Shown here: positions 61,544-64,000 of the stretch, one piece after another
Layout: each line of letters begins with the position of its first letter
Position numbering within the stretch: the stretch's first letter is position 1
NCBI RefSeq assembly: GCF_016865425.1
Contig: NZ_AP023355.1
Span: 1,486,198 to 1,550,197, forward strand
Direction: 5' to 3'
Length of the DNA stretch: 64,000 nucleotides
Origin: Actinocatenispora thailandica
GTDB taxonomy: Bacteria > Actinomycetota > Actinomycetes > Mycobacteriales > Micromonosporaceae
The notes under the pieces: model-generated
The model's input: the letters and a program-made list of their open reading frames with translations, nothing else
What the model was told of the DNA's origin: nothing
The model's database searches: none
Program-made: the position numbers and the translations under genes

Positions 61544-64000
61544 CACCGACGCTGGCCACGCTTGTCGAGGCGCAGGCGGCGGCGAGCCCGGACGCGTGCG
61601 CCGTGGTGGCGGGCGGCGAGCGCCTGTCCTACCGGCAGCTCAACGCCCACGCGAACCGGCTGGCCCGGCTGCTCATCGGCCTCGGCGTGGGGCCGGAGGA
61701 CCGGGTGGCGCTGCTGCTGGAGCGCTCGGCCGACCTGGTCGTGTCGGTGCTCGGGGTGCTCAAGTCCGGCGCGGCGTACGTGCCGGTCGAGCCGGACCAC
61801 CCGCCGGCGCGGATCCGGTCACTGCTCGCCGGGGCCGACGTGGCGGTGGTGGTCACCGAGCGGGCGTTGGCGGCGACGGTGCCGGACGGGTACCGCGTCG
61901 TCGTGTGCGACGACCCGCAGACGCGTCGGCGGCTGGATGCCGGACCCGGCCACGACGTGACGGACGCCGAGCGGAGCTCGCCGCTGCGCCCGGAGCACCC
62001 GGCGTACGTCATCCACACGTCCGGCTCGACCGGCGCGCCGAAGGGCGTCGTGCTGCCGCACCGGGGCGTGCTCAACCGGCTGACCTGGATGATCGAGCGG
62101 TACGGGTTCTCCGCGGCGGACCGGTTCCTGCAGAAGACGCCGTACGGGTTCGACGTGTCGGTGTGGGAGCTGCTCGCGCCGCTCGCGTGCGGGGCGCGGC
62201 TGGTGGTCGCGCATCCCGGCGGCCACCGGGACCCCGGCTACCTGACCGAGCTGATCGAGACCGAGCGCGTCACCGTGGTGCACTTCGTGCCGTCGATGCT
62301 GCATGCGTTCGTGCGCCACGGATCGGACGGGCGGCCCGGCCCGCACCGGCTGGGTGACCTGCGCGCGGTGTTCGCCAGCGGCGAGGCGTTGACCGCCGAC
62401 CTGCGGGATCGGTTCTTCGCCACGTACGAGGCCGGCCTGCACAACCTGTACGGGCCGACCGAGGCGTCGATCGACGTGACAGCCTGGCGGTGCGACGCGG
62501 CCGAGGGTGCGGCCGACCCGCCGATCGGTGAGCCGATCACCGGCATCCGGGCGTACGTGCTGGGCGACCGGCTGCGCCCGGTCCCGGACGGCGTCGCGGG
62601 CGAGCTGTACCTGGCCGGCGTCGGGTTGGCGCGCGGCTACCTCGGGCGGCCGGGGCTCAGCGCCGGCCGGTTCGTCGCCTGCCCGTGGGGCAGCGGCGAG
62701 CGGATGTACCGCACTGGCGACCGGGCGCGGCGGCGGGCCGGCGGCCCCCTGGAATACCTGGGACGCACCGACGACCAGGTGAAGATCCGCGGCTTCCGGG
62801 TCGAGCCGGGCGAGATCGAGGCGGCTCTGGCGGCGTGCGACGGCGTCGGCCGGGCCGCGGTCCTGCTGCGCGAGGACCGGCCGGGCGAGCGCCGGCTCGT
62901 CGGGTACGTGACCGCCGACGGCGCGACCGCGCCCGACCCGGCGGCGCTGACCGAGCGGCTGCGCCTGGTCCTGCCCGAACCCCTGGTTCCGGCCGCGGTC
63001 CTGGTGCTGGCCGCGTTCCCGGTCACCGGCAACGGCAAGCTGGATAGCGGCGCGCTGCCCGCACCGGACTTCGCCGCCCGGGTCGGCGCGGCGGCCCCGA
63101 CCGGCACCCGGGAGCAAATCCTGGGCCGGGTCGCCGCCGAGGTGCTGCGCCTGGACCGGGTCGGCACGCACGACGACCTGCTGTCGCTGGGTGCCGACAG
63201 CATCGGCCTGCTGGAGATCCTGGCCCGGGCGCGCCGGGCGGGCCTGGTCGTCCCGGTCGGCGCGGCGCTCGCGACGCCGACCGTCGCCGGGCTGGCGGCC
63301 GCCGCGGCACCGGCGGACGGGGCCGACCACGACGCGGCCGACGACGTGCCGACCGGGCCGTTCCCGCCGACCCCGACGATGCGGTGGCTGCTCGACGACA
63401 TCGGCGGGCCGGTCGAGCGATTCCACCAATCGCTGCTCGTGTGGGTGCCGGCCGAGGCATGCGAGGTGGACCTGGCCGCGGCCGTACGCGCGCTGCTGGA
63501 CCGGCACGACGCGCTGCGGCTGAGGCTCACCCGCGTCGGCGGGGACTGGCGGGCGACGGTCGGCGCGCCCGGCACCGGGGAGGCGCCGGACCTGCTGACC
63601 CGGGTCGATCTGGCCGGGCTCGACGAGCCGCAGCGCGCGGAGCAGATCGCGCGGGCCACCAGGGCGGCCGTGGCCCGGCTCGATCCGGCCACCGGCGCGA
63701 TGCTGCGCGCGGTGTGGTTCGACGCCGGACCGCGCGAGCCGGGCCGGCTCGCGCTCGTCGCCCACCACCTGGTCGTGGACGGTGTGTCGTGGCGGATCCT
63801 GCGCGACGACCTGCCCGAGGCGTGGCGGGCGGCCCGGGCCGGCCGGCCGTGGCGGCGCCCGGCGGGCGGCACGTCGTTCCGGCGCTTTGCCGGTCTGCTC
63901 GCCGGGCGGGCGGCGCGGCGCGCAGCGGAGCTGCCGGCGTGGACGGGGATGCTGCGCGCACCGGATCCGCCGCTGACCCGCCGCCCCCTGGACCCGGCCA
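61540..64000 (+). CDS. NRPS A(Ser)-T-E protein, continues beyond window
   Basis: Starts at GTG 61540 overlapping the hmaS stop; open to the window end (820 codons). It opens directly with the A domain, so it is a starter. Motifs are [11 protein letters not shown] near 158, [11 protein letters not shown] near 305, YRTGDRARR near 389 and GNGKLDS near 497. The code by eye is D-V-W-H-F-S-L-I-D-K, serine. The T domain has [11 protein letters not shown] near 551. An E-type domain follows, with [13 protein letters not shown] near 742. Predicted product is carrier-bound D-Ser. With hmaS upstream, later modules beyond the window probably use 4-hydroxyphenylglycine. GC is even higher than in the first cluster. 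Confidence 0.9.
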   Translation, partial: MTPTLATLVEAQAAASPDACAVVAGGERLSYRQLNAHANRLARLLIGLGVGPEDRVALLLERSADLVVSVLGVLKSGAAYVPVEPDHPPARIRSLLAGADVAVVVTERALAATVPDGYRVVVCDDPQTRRRLDAGPGHDVTDAERSSPLRPEHPAYVIHTSGSTGAPKGVVLPHRGVLNRLTWMIERYGFSAADRFLQKTPYGFDVSVWELLAPLACGARLVVAHPGGHRDPGYLTELIETERVTVVHFVPSMLHAFVRHGSDGRPGPHRLGDLRAVFASGEALTADLRDRFFATYEAGLHNLYGPTEASIDVTAWRCDAAEGAADPPIGEPITGIRAYVLGDRLRPVPDGVAGELYLAGVGLARGYLGRPGLSAGRFVACPWGSGERMYRTGDRARRRAGGPLEYLGRTDDQVKIRGFRVEPGEIEAALAACDGVGRAAVLLREDRPGERRLVGYVTADGATAPDPAALTERLRLVLPEPLVPAAVLVLAAFPVTGNGKLDSGALPAPDFAARVGAAAPTGTREQILGRVAAEVLRLDRVGTHDDLLSLGADSIGLLEILARARRAGLVVPVGAALATPTVAGLAAAAAPADGADHDAADDVPTGPFPPTPTMRWLLDDIGGPVERFHQSLLVWVPAEACEVDLAAAVRALLDRHDALRLRLTRVGGDWRATVGAPGTGEAPDLLTRVDLAGLDEPQRAEQIARATRAAVARLDPATGAMLRAVWFDAGPREPGRLALVAHHLVVDGVSWRILRDDLPEAWRAARAGRPWRRPAGGTSFRRFAGLLAGRAARRAAELPAWTGMLRAPDPPLTRRPLDPA

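Noticed and set aside
1-64000. tRNA, rRNA or CRISPR array
   Set aside because: No conserved tRNA or rRNA sequence and no regularly spaced repeats were noticed; a tRNA scan could still find something missed by eye.

Overview
The window comes from a high-GC, mycothiol-producing actinobacterium. Evidence: GC-rich codons throughout, GTG starts, start/stop overlaps in long operons, a mycothiol ligase gene (mshC), a 4-hydroxymandelate synthase gene and typical actinobacterial insertion sequences. Genus cannot be fixed from the sequence; Micromonosporaceae-like or Frankia-like genomes would fit.

Layout. (1) 0.4-5.7 kb is a nest of dead mobile elements: an ISAs1-family element (427-5726) is split by an antisense group II intron (1520-5531), which is itself split by an IS110-family element (about 1819-3267). 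(2) 5.9-37.7 kb is one hybrid NRPS-PKS biosynthetic cluster: a TauD/SyrP-like dioxygenase; an A-T-E module (Asn-like code); a C-A-T module; a KS-AT-KR-ACP module; CDP-sugar-type genes (RfbF-like, extended SDR, RfbH-like); two methyltransferases; panD; a SpoU/TrmH RNA methyltransferase (candidate self-resistance); MbtH; C-A(Ser)-T fused to a GT-A-like glycosyltransferase region; C-A(beta-Ala-like)-T fused to a region resembling cyanobacterial acyl-ACP reductase; an FAD protein; and a GT1 glycosyltransferase. No thioesterase is seen, so reductive release is the likely ending. Gene order is colinear with a product D-Asn-X-(reduced ketide)-Ser-(beta-Ala aldehyde).

(3) 38.2-48.6 kb is a separate operon with visibly lower GC. 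It encodes phosphosulfolactate synthase (ComA), a frameshifted DUF7714-like protein, an aspartase/fumarase-superfamily lyase, a PLP enzyme of the D-cysteine desulfhydrase/ACC deaminase type, a second superfamily lyase, a CPYC-containing thioredoxin-reductase-like flavoprotein and two ABC half-exporters. This enzyme set matches the logic of the bacterial coenzyme M pathway (sulfite addition, phosphate elimination, decarboxylation, thiolation, reduction).

(4) 48.8-60.0 kb is an insertion-sequence graveyard (IS256, IS5, ISAzo13, IS3, IS21 and another IS5) enclosing mshC, a broken aminoglycoside-phosphotransferase-like gene, a hypothetical gene and a truncated HerA-like ATPase. (5) 60.3-64.0 kb opens a second NRPS cluster with 4-hydroxymandelate synthase and an A(Ser)-T-E protein that runs off the window. 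No rRNA, tRNA or CRISPR array was recognised by eye.
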